In this document: in pieces, positions 27,226 to 35,088 of the stretch
Position numbering within the stretch: the first letter of the stretch is position 1
How the letters are laid out: each line of letters opens with the position of its first letter
Translations under genes and position numbers: made by a program
Source: a virus
IMG/VR virus record: IMGVR_UViG_3300030107_004423
Span: 1 to 64,000 of that record
Length of the DNA: 64,000 nt
Direction: 5' to 3' (one strand)
The notes under the pieces: model-generated
Told to the model about the DNA's origin: nothing
The model's input: only the letters and a program-made list of their open reading frames with translations
Databases searched by the model: none

Positions 27226-27926
27226 TATCTACCGCCTCTTTGTTGTTTTTGTTGTGGAGGTTTTCCAAAAGAATTGCTATAGTCTGCTTTTAAAGATTCT
27301 AAATGAGTATTTAAAGTTCTTGCCAATTCACTATCTTCCTCTGTTATGTTAATTTCTGCAATCTTAGCTTCTATTGATCTTATAGCTGCAAAAGTAACTA
27401 CTAAATATACCATTTCTGCAGGAAAATACTTAACATCATCATGAGTATTATTTAAAGCTACACCATTACCATCTACTGGACTATTATTAATATAGTACAC
27501 TTCAATACCATTATTACTACTTGGAACAGGATATACATTTACAATACCAGTATCATCTAATACATAAGCAGGATGATATTGAGATGCATAATGTATGCTA
27601 TCTTTATCTACTACTCTTGATTGTAGAGCTACACTTACTTTTCTACACTCTCTCCATGCAGTAGATCCATCTGAACTTCCATCAGCTCCAGCTTCCCTTA
27701 AAACTGTAAGTATCTTTGCTCTACCTATTTCTATTCCTTGAGAATCACTTGCAGTTTTTCTTATAAAAAGATCAGCATCTTGAGGTCTTGATGCTATAAT
27801 TTTATTAGTAACATCTATAACACCATCTCTTAAGAATTGACTTAATTCTGTATTGTCTGGAGTAGTACCACTATCAGATATTGTTATTCCTGTTAAAGCT
27901 GATACTTGTGAATTAAAATTTGCCAT
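27225..27926 (-). CDS. Head-tail connector protein candidate, 233 aa
   Basis: The layout matches gp4/tail tubular A-like adaptors: an N-terminal helix LSQFLRDGVIDVTNKIIASR, a mixed strand core (VLDDTGIVNVYPVPSSNNGI) and two C-terminal helices (MVYLVVTFAAIRSIEAKIAE and following), ending in Gln/Gly/Arg. AGGAG lies seven bases upstream of the ATG. A strong hairpin precedes it. Assignment by layout and order, portal - scaffold - capsid - decoration - connectors. Confidence 0.6.
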   Translation of the reverse strand: MANFNSQVSALTGITISDSGTTPDNTELSQFLRDGVIDVTNKIIASRPQDADLFIRKTASDSQGIEIGRAKILTVLREAGADGSSDGSTAWRECRKVSVALQSRVVDKDSIHYASQYHPAYVLDDTGIVNVYPVPSSNNGIEVYYINNSPVDGNGVALNNTHDDVKYFPAEMVYLVVTFAAIRSIEAKIAEINITEEDSELARTLNTHLESLKADYSNSFGKPPQQKQQRGGR

Positions 27927-27940
27927 TTATCTCCTAAGGC

Positions 27941-27984
27941 GCCCGCCCTCCTAGAAGAACCCATATCATTCCAGGAGAGCGAGC
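27941..27984. promoter_or_regulatory. GC-rich intergenic hairpin before connector genes
   Basis: A 12-bp stem (27941-27952 with 27973-27984, three G-U pairs when read on the late strand) is by far the most GC-rich structure in this part. On the plus strand it is followed by TTTTT, so it would terminate antisense transcription. On the late strand no T-run follows, so it more likely protects or processes the mRNA between highly expressed capsid genes and connectors. Confidence 0.55.
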
Positions 27985-28015
27985 TTTTTAGTTTGTTAGT
28001 TAACTGTTATGCATC

Positions 28016-28612
28016 CTATGTTGTTGCAAATGCCCCTGTAGCCGCTGAACCACCATTACCTTGGTTGCCCCCTACGCATTCTACATGCCATTTACTACCA
28101 TTGAAAACAAACGTTAGTTTGGTGCCAATTCCCCAGCCGCCATTTGTAGCGCCTGTTAAATTCAAGAAATCGTCACCAGTTCCGTCTGCTATATCTATAG
28201 TATATCCAGCACCAGCAGCAACTGCTGTTTGCTTTAATACATATGATGTAGCAGCAAAGAACTCACCTGCTGTTCCATACTTATGAACTGCCGAATCAGC
28301 TAAAGCTGCGATATATAATACTACTATCTTATCGCCAACTGTAGAACTAGCAGCTGCAGGCAGTGTATATGCCGCAGCATCTGTATCATTTAGATGATAT
28401 GTTGTATTTGCTGCTAATGCTCCTGCAGCTGTTAATGCAGTTACGCTAGTATGAATACCAACACCTTTATTGATTTCATTAGCAGTAACTGTTAAATCAC
28501 TAACTACACCAAAATCAGTTTCTGATATTGTCGCAAGCTCTTTAACTTCATCATAGGTAATCTCAGAGTCTGAGTGACCAGCTAACCAGTATTTTCCTTT
28601 ACTTTGAGCCAT
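28016..28612 (-). CDS. Virion decoration-like protein, 198 aa
   Basis: An Ala/Thr/Gly-rich beta protein. Residues 60-110 (TALTAAGALAANTTYHLNDT, then AAYTLPAA) and the end GSKWHVECVGGN look like a small beta-sandwich of the type repeatedly seen in capsid or fibre decoration proteins. It and the next gene follow the capsid gene with good ribosome binding sites, as expected of abundant virion proteins. Exact location unknown. Confidence 0.55.
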   Translation of the reverse strand: MAQSKGKYWLAGHSDSEITYDEVKELATISETDFGVVSDLTVTANEINKGVGIHTSVTALTAAGALAANTTYHLNDTDAAAYTLPAAASSTVGDKIVVLYIAALADSAVHKYGTAGEFFAATSYVLKQTAVAAGAGYTIDIADGTGDDFLNLTGATNGGWGIGTKLTFVFNGSKWHVECVGGNQGNGGSAATGAFATT

Positions 28613-28626
28613 TGTCTACCTCCTTA

Positions 28627-29244
28627 TTATACTGTTGAGAATGCAAGTGAACCATTAACTGATCCGTCACCAAGTTCAACGCCTCTAAAAGCAGGTGTCC
28701 AAACGCCTTCTTCTTCGCAAAAGAAAGCCCATTCTGCACCAGTCATTGTTTGATTATTAGTTGCACTACCTGCATAAGTAAGAGTATTATTCCCAAATGC
28801 TATATTTACAATAGTGCCGCCTGCCATACCTACAGTTGGAGTATTGACAGAGTGGTAATTAGGAGACATTACAGTTCCTGCACCAGCTCCACCAGCAGCA
28901 ACATTCAAGTTCCCAGCTTTGAATGTTTCTCCTGAAGCGCATGATATAACGTGATTCTGACCGCCATCAAATTGAGCAGCATGTCTGTATACAGTCAATC
29001 CGCCTACTTTAGCAGCAGGAAGAGTTGTTGCAGCAGCACCTGTGTCAGCTACACCAAGAGACTCGCAGAGTTGACCATCAACTAATGTTATTCCACTTCT
29101 TGATTTGGCTTCTGTTGTATCAGCAGCTAATTGTATAGTTAGGTGTCCAAAATTCCAAGAATTTAAAGCAAGTTTATTTTCCCAAAACTTAGCACTAACC
29201 ATATGGCCATCAAATGAATTTTGTCCGTATAATGGATTTGCCAT
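28627..29244 (-). CDS. Virion decoration-like protein, 205 aa
   Basis: Ala/Gly/Thr-rich, beta-strand-rich protein directly after the capsid gene with a strong AAGGAGG site. It begins MANPLYGQNSF and contains LPAAKVGGLTVYRH, then a GGAGAGTVMSPNYHS region. No family recognised. The composition and place suggest an outer capsid decoration or head fibre base. Confidence 0.55.
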   Translation of the reverse strand: MANPLYGQNSFDGHMVSAKFWENKLALNSWNFGHLTIQLAADTTEAKSRSGITLVDGQLCESLGVADTGAAATTLPAAKVGGLTVYRHAAQFDGGQNHVISCASGETFKAGNLNVAAGGAGAGTVMSPNYHSVNTPTVGMAGGTIVNIAFGNNTLTYAGSATNNQTMTGAEWAFFCEEEGVWTPAFRGVELGDGSVNGSLAFSTV

Positions 29245-29259
29245 TTTAAACCTCCTTTA

Positions 29260-30819
29260 TTAAGTCCAGATAGAATGAGTCTCAGGACAGCACCATTCCA
29301 TTCCAGCTTCAGTTAAGATTTGATCTACTCTACGATCGACCCCAGAGTTCTCTAATGTTTGAACTCCTACGTAGACTGATGTATCTCTATTAAGACCGTT
29401 ACCAACTAATGGTCTGTATGCACAATATTTCATATTAATACCAAGCATTTTAACTTGAGTACCATCTAAATGAACATTACGTGCAACATTAATATCTCCA
29501 TATACAGTTGATATAGTAGTAACATCAATACCGAATACTTTTTTCTTATTAGCTATTGAAAAATCAGCTCTATAGTTAGAAGAAAGCTCTAGATTATTTC
29601 TAAAGTATCCAGATAATTTATGCATCCAATTAAATACTTCTGTAGAACAGAAGAAGATAGTTGAAGAAGCATTATTATATCTAGGATCTAACATTGCTGA
29701 AAGATCATCTAAGAAATCATCTTGAGTTTTAGTTGCTATTGCAAGGCTAAAAGTATTACCATATGTTGAAATATAGTTTACAGCACCTTCAGTAGTATTA
29801 TATGTACTATTTTGACTACCAAAAAGCATTGCATTTTCAATATCCCATTTATGTTCAATCAGCTTTTCTTTCCAGATACGTGCCCACTCATTACCTTCAT
29901 ACTTAAGAACTGTAGCTCTATCAGTATTGTTCATCACACATGATGTTTTGAAGATTTGAGTTTGGCCTGTAGCTGTTACATAAGGCTGATCTTGCCATGT
30001 TTCGGGATATCCACTACCAGCTGCAAAAGCACTACCAACAACATATGATTTAAAGCCTTCCATATATTCAGTACTCTTAGCTACTGTAGTAACACTAGCA
30101 TCTGCACCCAATCCAGCGCCAGTAGGACTATCTGCTGAAGTATCATCAGTAGTACCTGCTGCAGATGTAAATACTATACTTGAAGCACCCTTAACACAAG
30201 TAACATTTAATATAGCTTTATTAATTACACTTGAATTTGCTGTTGCAGAATCAGGATGAGAATCCAAATCAACTGAATTTACTTTCCATAAAGTGTATCC
30301 TGAAACAGTACCAGCTGTTGAATTTCCTGTGCTAGAAGCATGAGGAACTTTGATTATTTGACCAGGAATAAAGAACAATGGTTGTGTACCTTTAGCTCCT
30401 TCATGATAATCAACTGTTTTTCCATATATATTACCTTGATTACCGTTATTATTATAATCAGTAAAAAAGCTCATAGTATATACATTACCTTCAGCTGGAG
30501 ATAATGCTCCATTATTAGCTGATGTTGTAGGTATAGCTGCTGATGTTGTACTTAAATCAGCTAAATAGCCATACCTTTTAGTGTATGAAGATCTCTTCTC
30601 TGTAAATTTAAAAGAAGGATCATCAGTAGGCTTCTTAGAAACCTTACTCAAGAAACGGAAAAACGGATCTTGCGCTAAAGAAAGTTCTGATACCATATCA
30701 CCGAAGTTATACTTTCTTCGTAAAGCACCAGTACTTAAACTAGTAGCGGATCCAGTTCTGCCGTCATTATAAGTACCAGAAGTATAATTACTTCCAGTTA
30801 CGTTTAGAATGTCAGACAT
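29260..30819 (-). CDS. Major capsid protein candidate
   Basis: 519 residues in the expected slot, immediately after the scaffold gene and before decoration proteins. It starts MSDILNVTGSNYTSG; the segment MVSELSLAQDPFFRFLSKV is typical of the N-arm of coat proteins, and the sequence then runs through a Ser/Thr-rich insertion to a core with a long helix (DDFLDDLSAMLDPRYNNASS) and the conserved-looking end EAGMEWCCPETHSIW. This fits a HK97-type coat protein with an insertion domain. Its ribosome binding site is inside a hairpin. Confidence 0.75.
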   Translation of the reverse strand: MSDILNVTGSNYTSGTYNDGRTGSATSLSTGALRRKYNFGDMVSELSLAQDPFFRFLSKVSKKPTDDPSFKFTEKRSSYTKRYGYLADLSTTSAAIPTTSANNGALSPAEGNVYTMSFFTDYNNNGNQGNIYGKTVDYHEGAKGTQPLFFIPGQIIKVPHASSTGNSTAGTVSGYTLWKVNSVDLDSHPDSATANSSVINKAILNVTCVKGASSIVFTSAAGTTDDTSADSPTGAGLGADASVTTVAKSTEYMEGFKSYVVGSAFAAGSGYPETWQDQPYVTATGQTQIFKTSCVMNNTDRATVLKYEGNEWARIWKEKLIEHKWDIENAMLFGSQNSTYNTTEGAVNYISTYGNTFSLAIATKTQDDFLDDLSAMLDPRYNNASSTIFFCSTEVFNWMHKLSGYFRNNLELSSNYRADFSIANKKKVFGIDVTTISTVYGDINVARNVHLDGTQVKMLGINMKYCAYRPLVGNGLNRDTSVYVGVQTLENSGVDRRVDQILTEAGMEWCCPETHSIWT

Positions 30820-30821
30820 TT

Positions 30822-30852
30822 GTCTATCTCCTTTGTTAAGTTCGAGATAGAC
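30822..30852 (-). promoter_or_regulatory. Hairpin holding the capsid gene ribosome binding site
   Basis: A perfect 9-bp stem pairs GTCTATCTC (30852-30844 on the late strand) with GAGATAGAC (30830-30822), with a 13-nt loop. The AAAGGAG Shine-Dalgarno sequence runs from the loop into the 3' arm, and the capsid ATG follows two bases after the stem. When folded, the site would be partly masked. Confidence 0.65.
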
Positions 30853-30869
30853 TTAATTATTATATAAGC

Positions 30870-31796
30870 CTACCCAAACAAGTTATCAACTTTATTATCA
30901 AAGCCTAAGATATTATCAAAGACATCTCTGTCTACTGATTGATCTTTACTACCTTGATTATTTGCTCCTGATGCGGTTGTAGGCATATTTCTAACATTTT
31001 GCATTTGATTTAACATATCTTGCTTAGTAGCATTTGCTACATTAGCATTTGTCTTGTCTTTATTTAATAAATAATGTATATCATCTAAAGTCATAGTATG
31101 TTTTTTTGCATCTTCTTTAAACTGTGCAAATTGTTCATCAGACATATTATTCTTTTGCTTAAATTCTTGCTCTTGTTGAACTTTTATTCTTTGTTGTCCA
31201 GCTTGTACAGCTTTTGTTTGTTCAGTTTTGATCATTTGCTGAACTCTGTTTTGAACCATACCGTCAACATGGGCATTCATAAGCTTAGCACTGTCTGAAT
31301 CTGGATTTGACATAGCTTCTTGTGCATCAAATACAAAATCCTCTTCGAGATCTAATTTTTGTTGTATAGTTTGAGAAGGCTTACCTCCACTAACTAAATA
31401 ATCTCTAACATGCTCTACTAAACCACCATCTTTTTTCATAGCTTCAAGAACAGGTACGAAAGCTTCTACTTCCTTATACTGATCTCTCCACTTAACAGCT
31501 TCTCTGCTACTATCTTTGTAGCGTGTTTCCCAGTCTGTGCTGTTATCAGGCTGAGCACTTTCCACATTATCGGAGCCAACTTGTTGATTATCGTAGGTTA
31601 CCTGTGCGGGGCTACTATCTTGTTGGGTTGCCTCAGTGTTGTCTATAATGCCGCCATTAACGACATTTTCTAGTTCATTAAAGAAATCGCTGGAGCCTGA
31701 AGTAGATTCTGGTACTGCTGATTCTGCTTGTTCAAATGAATCAGCTTGCATTCCTATTTCAGGGTTACCTTGACTTTCTTGTTGGTTGTCTATCAT
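30870..31796 (-). CDS. Scaffolding protein candidate, 308 aa
   Basis: Acidic, Gln/Ser-rich N-terminal 90 residues, then helices with coiled-coil character (residues about 90-220, TEQTKAVQAGQQRIKVQQEQ) and a low-complexity C-terminus. This composition and its place between portal and capsid genes are classic for an internal scaffold. AAGGAG precedes the ATG. A weak AT-rich 7-bp hairpin (31816-31822 with 31830-31836) separates it from the portal gene. Confidence 0.75.
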   Translation of the reverse strand: MIDNQQESQGNPEIGMQADSFEQAESAVPESTSGSSDFFNELENVVNGGIIDNTEATQQDSSPAQVTYDNQQVGSDNVESAQPDNSTDWETRYKDSSREAVKWRDQYKEVEAFVPVLEAMKKDGGLVEHVRDYLVSGGKPSQTIQQKLDLEEDFVFDAQEAMSNPDSDSAKLMNAHVDGMVQNRVQQMIKTEQTKAVQAGQQRIKVQQEQEFKQKNNMSDEQFAQFKEDAKKHTMTLDDIHYLLNKDKTNANVANATKQDMLNQMQNVRNMPTTASGANNQGSKDQSVDRDVFDNILGFDNKVDNLFG

Positions 31797-31831
31797 TTAT
31801 TCTCCTTTTGGATAAATTAAACCATTGTAGT

Positions 31832-34135
31832 TTAATCATTCTTTTTGCTATTTTGCAAATTGTTTTTCATATTCTGTAATATATCGCCTTGTCTTGCTTT
31901 ATTTAACTCGGCATTATTGCTCATTACATTCTGCAGAAGTTTTTGTTTTGCTTCTGTTTCTGTGAATTGCTTGCCCATTTGAGATTTAACTTCTTCTTTC
32001 TTTTTATTTATCTCAACATCGGCTTGCATTACTTTTTGTTTGATACCAGCTTGTACCAACTGCCTTTCAAGCGTCTCAATAGTGCCATCTTTGTCTTTAA
32101 CAGCTTCGGATAATTGTTGTATCTGTCCTTGAAGTTGCGCATATAATGATTTCCTTTTTACTATATTTTCTTTGTTTTTAATATCAGTTTCAGCTAATAC
32201 AGCAATATCATCAACAACTCCAAGTTGCATTAATTGCTTTAGCTCTTCTAAATAAGCCCATCTATTAACAGGCATAGTAGAACCTGATACTATTCTTATA
32301 TCAAATTTCTGAGCACTGATATCCATAGATTTTCCTATAGCTTCTCCCATATCATTATATATTGGAATATTAATTTCTTGATTCTTTCCTTCTTGTATTG
32401 CAGAAGGTTGTATTATTCTAAATCTTTTATTTGCAGTATAAACAGATTGACACATCTGGACAACTATATCACCTAATTGTTTTAATGCAGGTTCAATAGA
32501 TGTATGCATCCATTGTTTAATCCTTCTTGTTCCGTATTCATCTAAAGCTAACATACCTCTATATGTTTCACTAGCTCCTCCAGAATCTCCCATCATAGAG
32601 CTATATATACCTGCTAAATATTCCATATCACCTTTACCTTCTTGTACTATTTGAAAGAAAGCATTTGCTAATGGTGCAGGCATAACAGGTGTTGGTTTTT
32701 CTACTCCTGGCCTAATAGGTAACAAAGCTCCTGGACTTGCAGAATATTTTTCCCATATATCTGCATCTAAAGAACCTTCTTCATACATCCATCTTAATGA
32801 TGATCCTAATGAGGCATTATGAACCATTATTTGATGAGCCTTATTAATTTCTTGTTGCTTTCCTATCAAAGGAGCTACAGCACTTATAGGAAATGGTGTC
32901 CCTGTCCATTTAAAATGGAATGGAACTATAGGATATTCTTTAATAGTATCAGGTAAAATATATTCATATAACAATTTGTCACTAGCTGTACAAGTTTGCT
33001 TTATTCTAGTATCATAAAATTGAATAGTATCTACTATATTTTCTGCTATAGTAGGGTCTTTTAATAGTATTTTATATTCTTTTTCACTTATAATCTGATT
33101 TTCTATTTTAGATGCTTCTGCTTGCAATTTACTCATACATTCTTTTTGAAATGCTTGTATTTGATCCTGCATAAGTTTTTTAGCTTTTTCCATTTCTAAA
33201 TTGTATCTTTCAGGAAGCATTTGACCAGACTGAACTGCTTGTTCCATTTTAGCTTGTTGTTCCATTAATTGAACTTGCATTTCATTGGCCATTTCTTTGA
33301 CCATAACCTCACATTGTTGCTTTATAGCTTCTAACTCTTGTTTATTAGGTGGTATTCTATAAAATAAATTTATATAGGATATCTTGACTTTCTCATATGT
33401 TTCAAAAAATTCTACAAGTTGTTCCATCTCACCATCAGAAGTTATACCAAATGAATTTTGCTCATTATGATCATTATGCATAAATAATTTTTGATCATCA
33501 TCTCCCAAAGGTCTTTCTGTATAAGTATTATTATTATCTTCAGCAGATGCTTGTAATATTTTTCTTTTTGATCCTGGAAATAGTTTTATTAAATGAGATT
33601 TAGGCAATACTTTTCTTATCATAATAAAAGAAGCATCTTTAAATAGCATATCTCTAGACTTAGGATCTACAAATAAATCAAATGGCTCTGGTTGTTGTAT
33701 GATTACTTCTCCCATTCCATTATCTGCATCTTTATCTACAGATACTAACATATAGCCTACACCTTTTGTAATACTATCATTTATGGCATTGTTATAAAGT
33801 GTCCCTCCATTAGAATAATCCCATACATAATCAGTTAAATCAGAAACGACAGAAGCAACATCAGTATCGCTCCCTTCAGTTCCTATAGCTTGCCATCTAG
33901 GATTATTATCAGTAGCATAAAAATTTAACATTTCAACTACAGGTAATATCCTATTAATAGTAAATGTAGGCATACCTTGTTCTTCTAATAACTCTTTTTC
34001 ATTATGAGTTAATTGTTCATCATGAGCAAATTCATAACCTTTTTGGTTAATATTCTCCCATTGTTTTCTAGTAAAGTTATTAGCTAGATTATATAAAGAC
34101 CTTATTTCACCTACTCTTTTATTTTGCTTTGCCAT
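31832..34135 (-). CDS. Portal protein, P22-like
   Basis: 767 residues, the size range of P22-type portals. The N-terminal motif PTFTINRILPVVEMLNFYATDNNPRW, here read in pieces, and the following WDYS segment with VGYMLVSVDKD and EPFDLFVDPKSRD are the hallmark wing/clip pattern of this family. Long Gln-rich helices at residues about 255-360 and at the C-terminus (about 690-767) would form the crown and barrel. It forms the ring at the unique capsid vertex through which DNA and virion proteins pass. Confidence 0.85.
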   Translation of the reverse strand: MAKQNKRVGEIRSLYNLANNFTRKQWENINQKGYEFAHDEQLTHNEKELLEEQGMPTFTINRILPVVEMLNFYATDNNPRWQAIGTEGSDTDVASVVSDLTDYVWDYSNGGTLYNNAINDSITKGVGYMLVSVDKDADNGMGEVIIQQPEPFDLFVDPKSRDMLFKDASFIMIRKVLPKSHLIKLFPGSKRKILQASAEDNNNTYTERPLGDDDQKLFMHNDHNEQNSFGITSDGEMEQLVEFFETYEKVKISYINLFYRIPPNKQELEAIKQQCEVMVKEMANEMQVQLMEQQAKMEQAVQSGQMLPERYNLEMEKAKKLMQDQIQAFQKECMSKLQAEASKIENQIISEKEYKILLKDPTIAENIVDTIQFYDTRIKQTCTASDKLLYEYILPDTIKEYPIVPFHFKWTGTPFPISAVAPLIGKQQEINKAHQIMVHNASLGSSLRWMYEEGSLDADIWEKYSASPGALLPIRPGVEKPTPVMPAPLANAFFQIVQEGKGDMEYLAGIYSSMMGDSGGASETYRGMLALDEYGTRRIKQWMHTSIEPALKQLGDIVVQMCQSVYTANKRFRIIQPSAIQEGKNQEINIPIYNDMGEAIGKSMDISAQKFDIRIVSGSTMPVNRWAYLEELKQLMQLGVVDDIAVLAETDIKNKENIVKRKSLYAQLQGQIQQLSEAVKDKDGTIETLERQLVQAGIKQKVMQADVEINKKKEEVKSQMGKQFTETEAKQKLLQNVMSNNAELNKARQGDILQNMKNNLQNSKKND

Positions 34136-34395
34136 GTGTTATCCTTTTTAAAGTTCCAATAAACGTAGTGATTACATATAGTATCGCTATCGCATATAAA
34201 TTCAATATTGTGTGCATAATGCACATGATCAGCACTGCAATAATCAGGACAAAAGTAGGAGCTGCTCCAAGGATGTACAACAGTGACCATTTCACCAAGC
34301 CTATTGTTTCCTTTAAAAGGCTTATCCTTGATTTTATGCTGAACATATCCTGCCACATATGCTAAAACTCCTAATATTACAAATTGCTTAATCAC
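34111..34395 (-). CDS. Small membrane-anchored Cys/His-rich protein, 94 aa
   Basis: A GTG start at 34395 overlaps the endolysin stop. An N-terminal hydrophobic helix (VILGVLAYVAGYVQ) is followed by a soluble part with HPWSSSYFCPDYCSADHVHY, rich in Cys and His and probably metal-binding. A 79-residue hydrophobic frame (34119-34358) overlaps it in another frame; I prefer this one because of the start/stop overlap and its motif-like composition. The lysis-cassette position suggests an envelope role. Confidence 0.5.
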   Translation of the reverse strand: MIKQFVILGVLAYVAGYVQHKIKDKPFKGNNRLGEMVTVVHPWSSSYFCPDYCSADHVHYAHNIEFICDSDTICNHYVYWNFKKDNTWQSKIKE

Positions 34396-34780
34396 GTATT
34401 TCGAAATGTGGAAAGTCATCAAACTTATTATCCTGCACTTCAAAATCTTGGTCCCAATCTCCACCCCAGCGAAGATTTACACCCATACTTTTTCCTATTC
34501 CAATGACAAAGCCCGCAAAAAGAGTTTGACGCTCCCTGTCAGCCCAATCAACAGGATAAGGAGTAATGTCCACAGCCCTAGATGGATCAGCATTATGGCG
34601 ACCATTTGGGTACTTGACTTTAGTCTTACCTTCTTCAAATAATTTATCTTGTCTTTCTTGGCTTCTATGCCCTTCGAGTACTGAGCAATCCACGTGTTTA
34701 ATAACTTCATTCATTACATCCTGTAATTTTTGGTCGCATGTTGCTAACCTTTCTTTTGATCTTTTTCCAAATTTAGGCAT
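34388..34780 (-). CDS. Endolysin, M15-family peptidase
   Basis: 130 residues with the M15 zinc peptidase pattern (VanY / L-Ala-D-Glu endopeptidase type): GHRSQERQ near residue 38, His62 with Asp71 in HNADPSRAVDI, and a C-terminal PHFE with His125. The enzyme cuts the peptide bridge of peptidoglycan to release progeny. GGAGG lies just upstream of the ATG. It has no signal peptide, so it needs a holin; candidates lie immediately upstream (34933-35088). Confidence 0.85.
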   Translation of the reverse strand: MPKFGKRSKERLATCDQKLQDVMNEVIKHVDCSVLEGHRSQERQDKLFEEGKTKVKYPNGRHNADPSRAVDITPYPVDWADRERQTLFAGFVIGIGKSMGVNLRWGGDWDQDFEVQDNKFDDFPHFEIRD

Positions 34781-34863
34781 TAATACCCTCCATATTTCCT
34801 AGTTCTTTTACTTGTTGTTGTCTTTTTTTTCTTTGGTTTCGATGCCTTTCTTTTGTAAGCCAT
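34780..34863 (-). CDS. Tiny basic peptide, 27 aa
   Basis: ATG preceded by TAGGAGA about eight bases away; the stop overlaps the endolysin start as TAATG. The peptide, MAYKRKASKPKKKKTTTSKR plus a short tail RTRKYGGY-like end, is almost only Lys, Arg and Thr. Coupling and the good site support translation. It may bind nucleic acid or the anionic membrane. It overlaps the end of the 42-aa gene in another frame. Confidence 0.55.
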   Translation of the reverse strand: MAYKRKASKPKKKKTTTSKRTRKYGGY

Positions 34864-34936
34864 TGAATATTCTCCTATAGTTTTCTTCAAAATCTTTTGA
34901 CCATTTTACTCTATACTTATCACCTTTACCATTCAT
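34808..34936 (-). CDS. Small charged protein, 42 aa
   Basis: The ATG overlaps the stop of the candidate holin gene (ATGA). It begins MNGKGDKYRVKWSKDFEENY and continues as a helical, basic peptide. No clear Shine-Dalgarno site; translation would depend on coupling. It contains the ribosome binding site for the 27-aa gene. Could be a lysis accessory protein or non-functional; uncertain. Confidence 0.4.
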   Translation of the reverse strand: MNGKGDKYRVKWSKDFEENYRRIFNGLQKKGIETKEKKDNNK

Positions 34937-35088
34937 ATTTTGTCTATAACCTTTTTCATTATTATTTTACCTACCCATAATATAGCTATAACTCCTACCA
35001 CAGTTACAACATCTAATGTATGATTCCCGCTATCACTTTTTATAGATCCTACTGGAGTTTCTATACTGAATTGTCTTTCCTCTGTCAT
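34933..35088 (-). CDS. Candidate holin, 51 aa
   Basis: Starts at the terminase stop codon (ATGA). About 25 polar N-terminal residues lead into one membrane helix (VVTVVGVIAILWVG) followed by a basic tail KIIMKKVIDKI. Single-span proteins of this shape directly upstream of an endolysin are usually holins. There is no sequence signature beyond topology and neighbourhood. Confidence 0.55.
   Translation of the reverse strand: MTEERQFSIETPVGSIKSDSGNHTLDVVTVVGVIAILWVGKIIMKKVIDKI

Noticed and set aside
34119-34358. 79-aa hydrophobic frame between endolysin and portal
   Set aside because: It overlaps the GTG-started frame 34111-34395, which fits the stop/start overlap and has motif-like Cys/His content. 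Not fully excluded.
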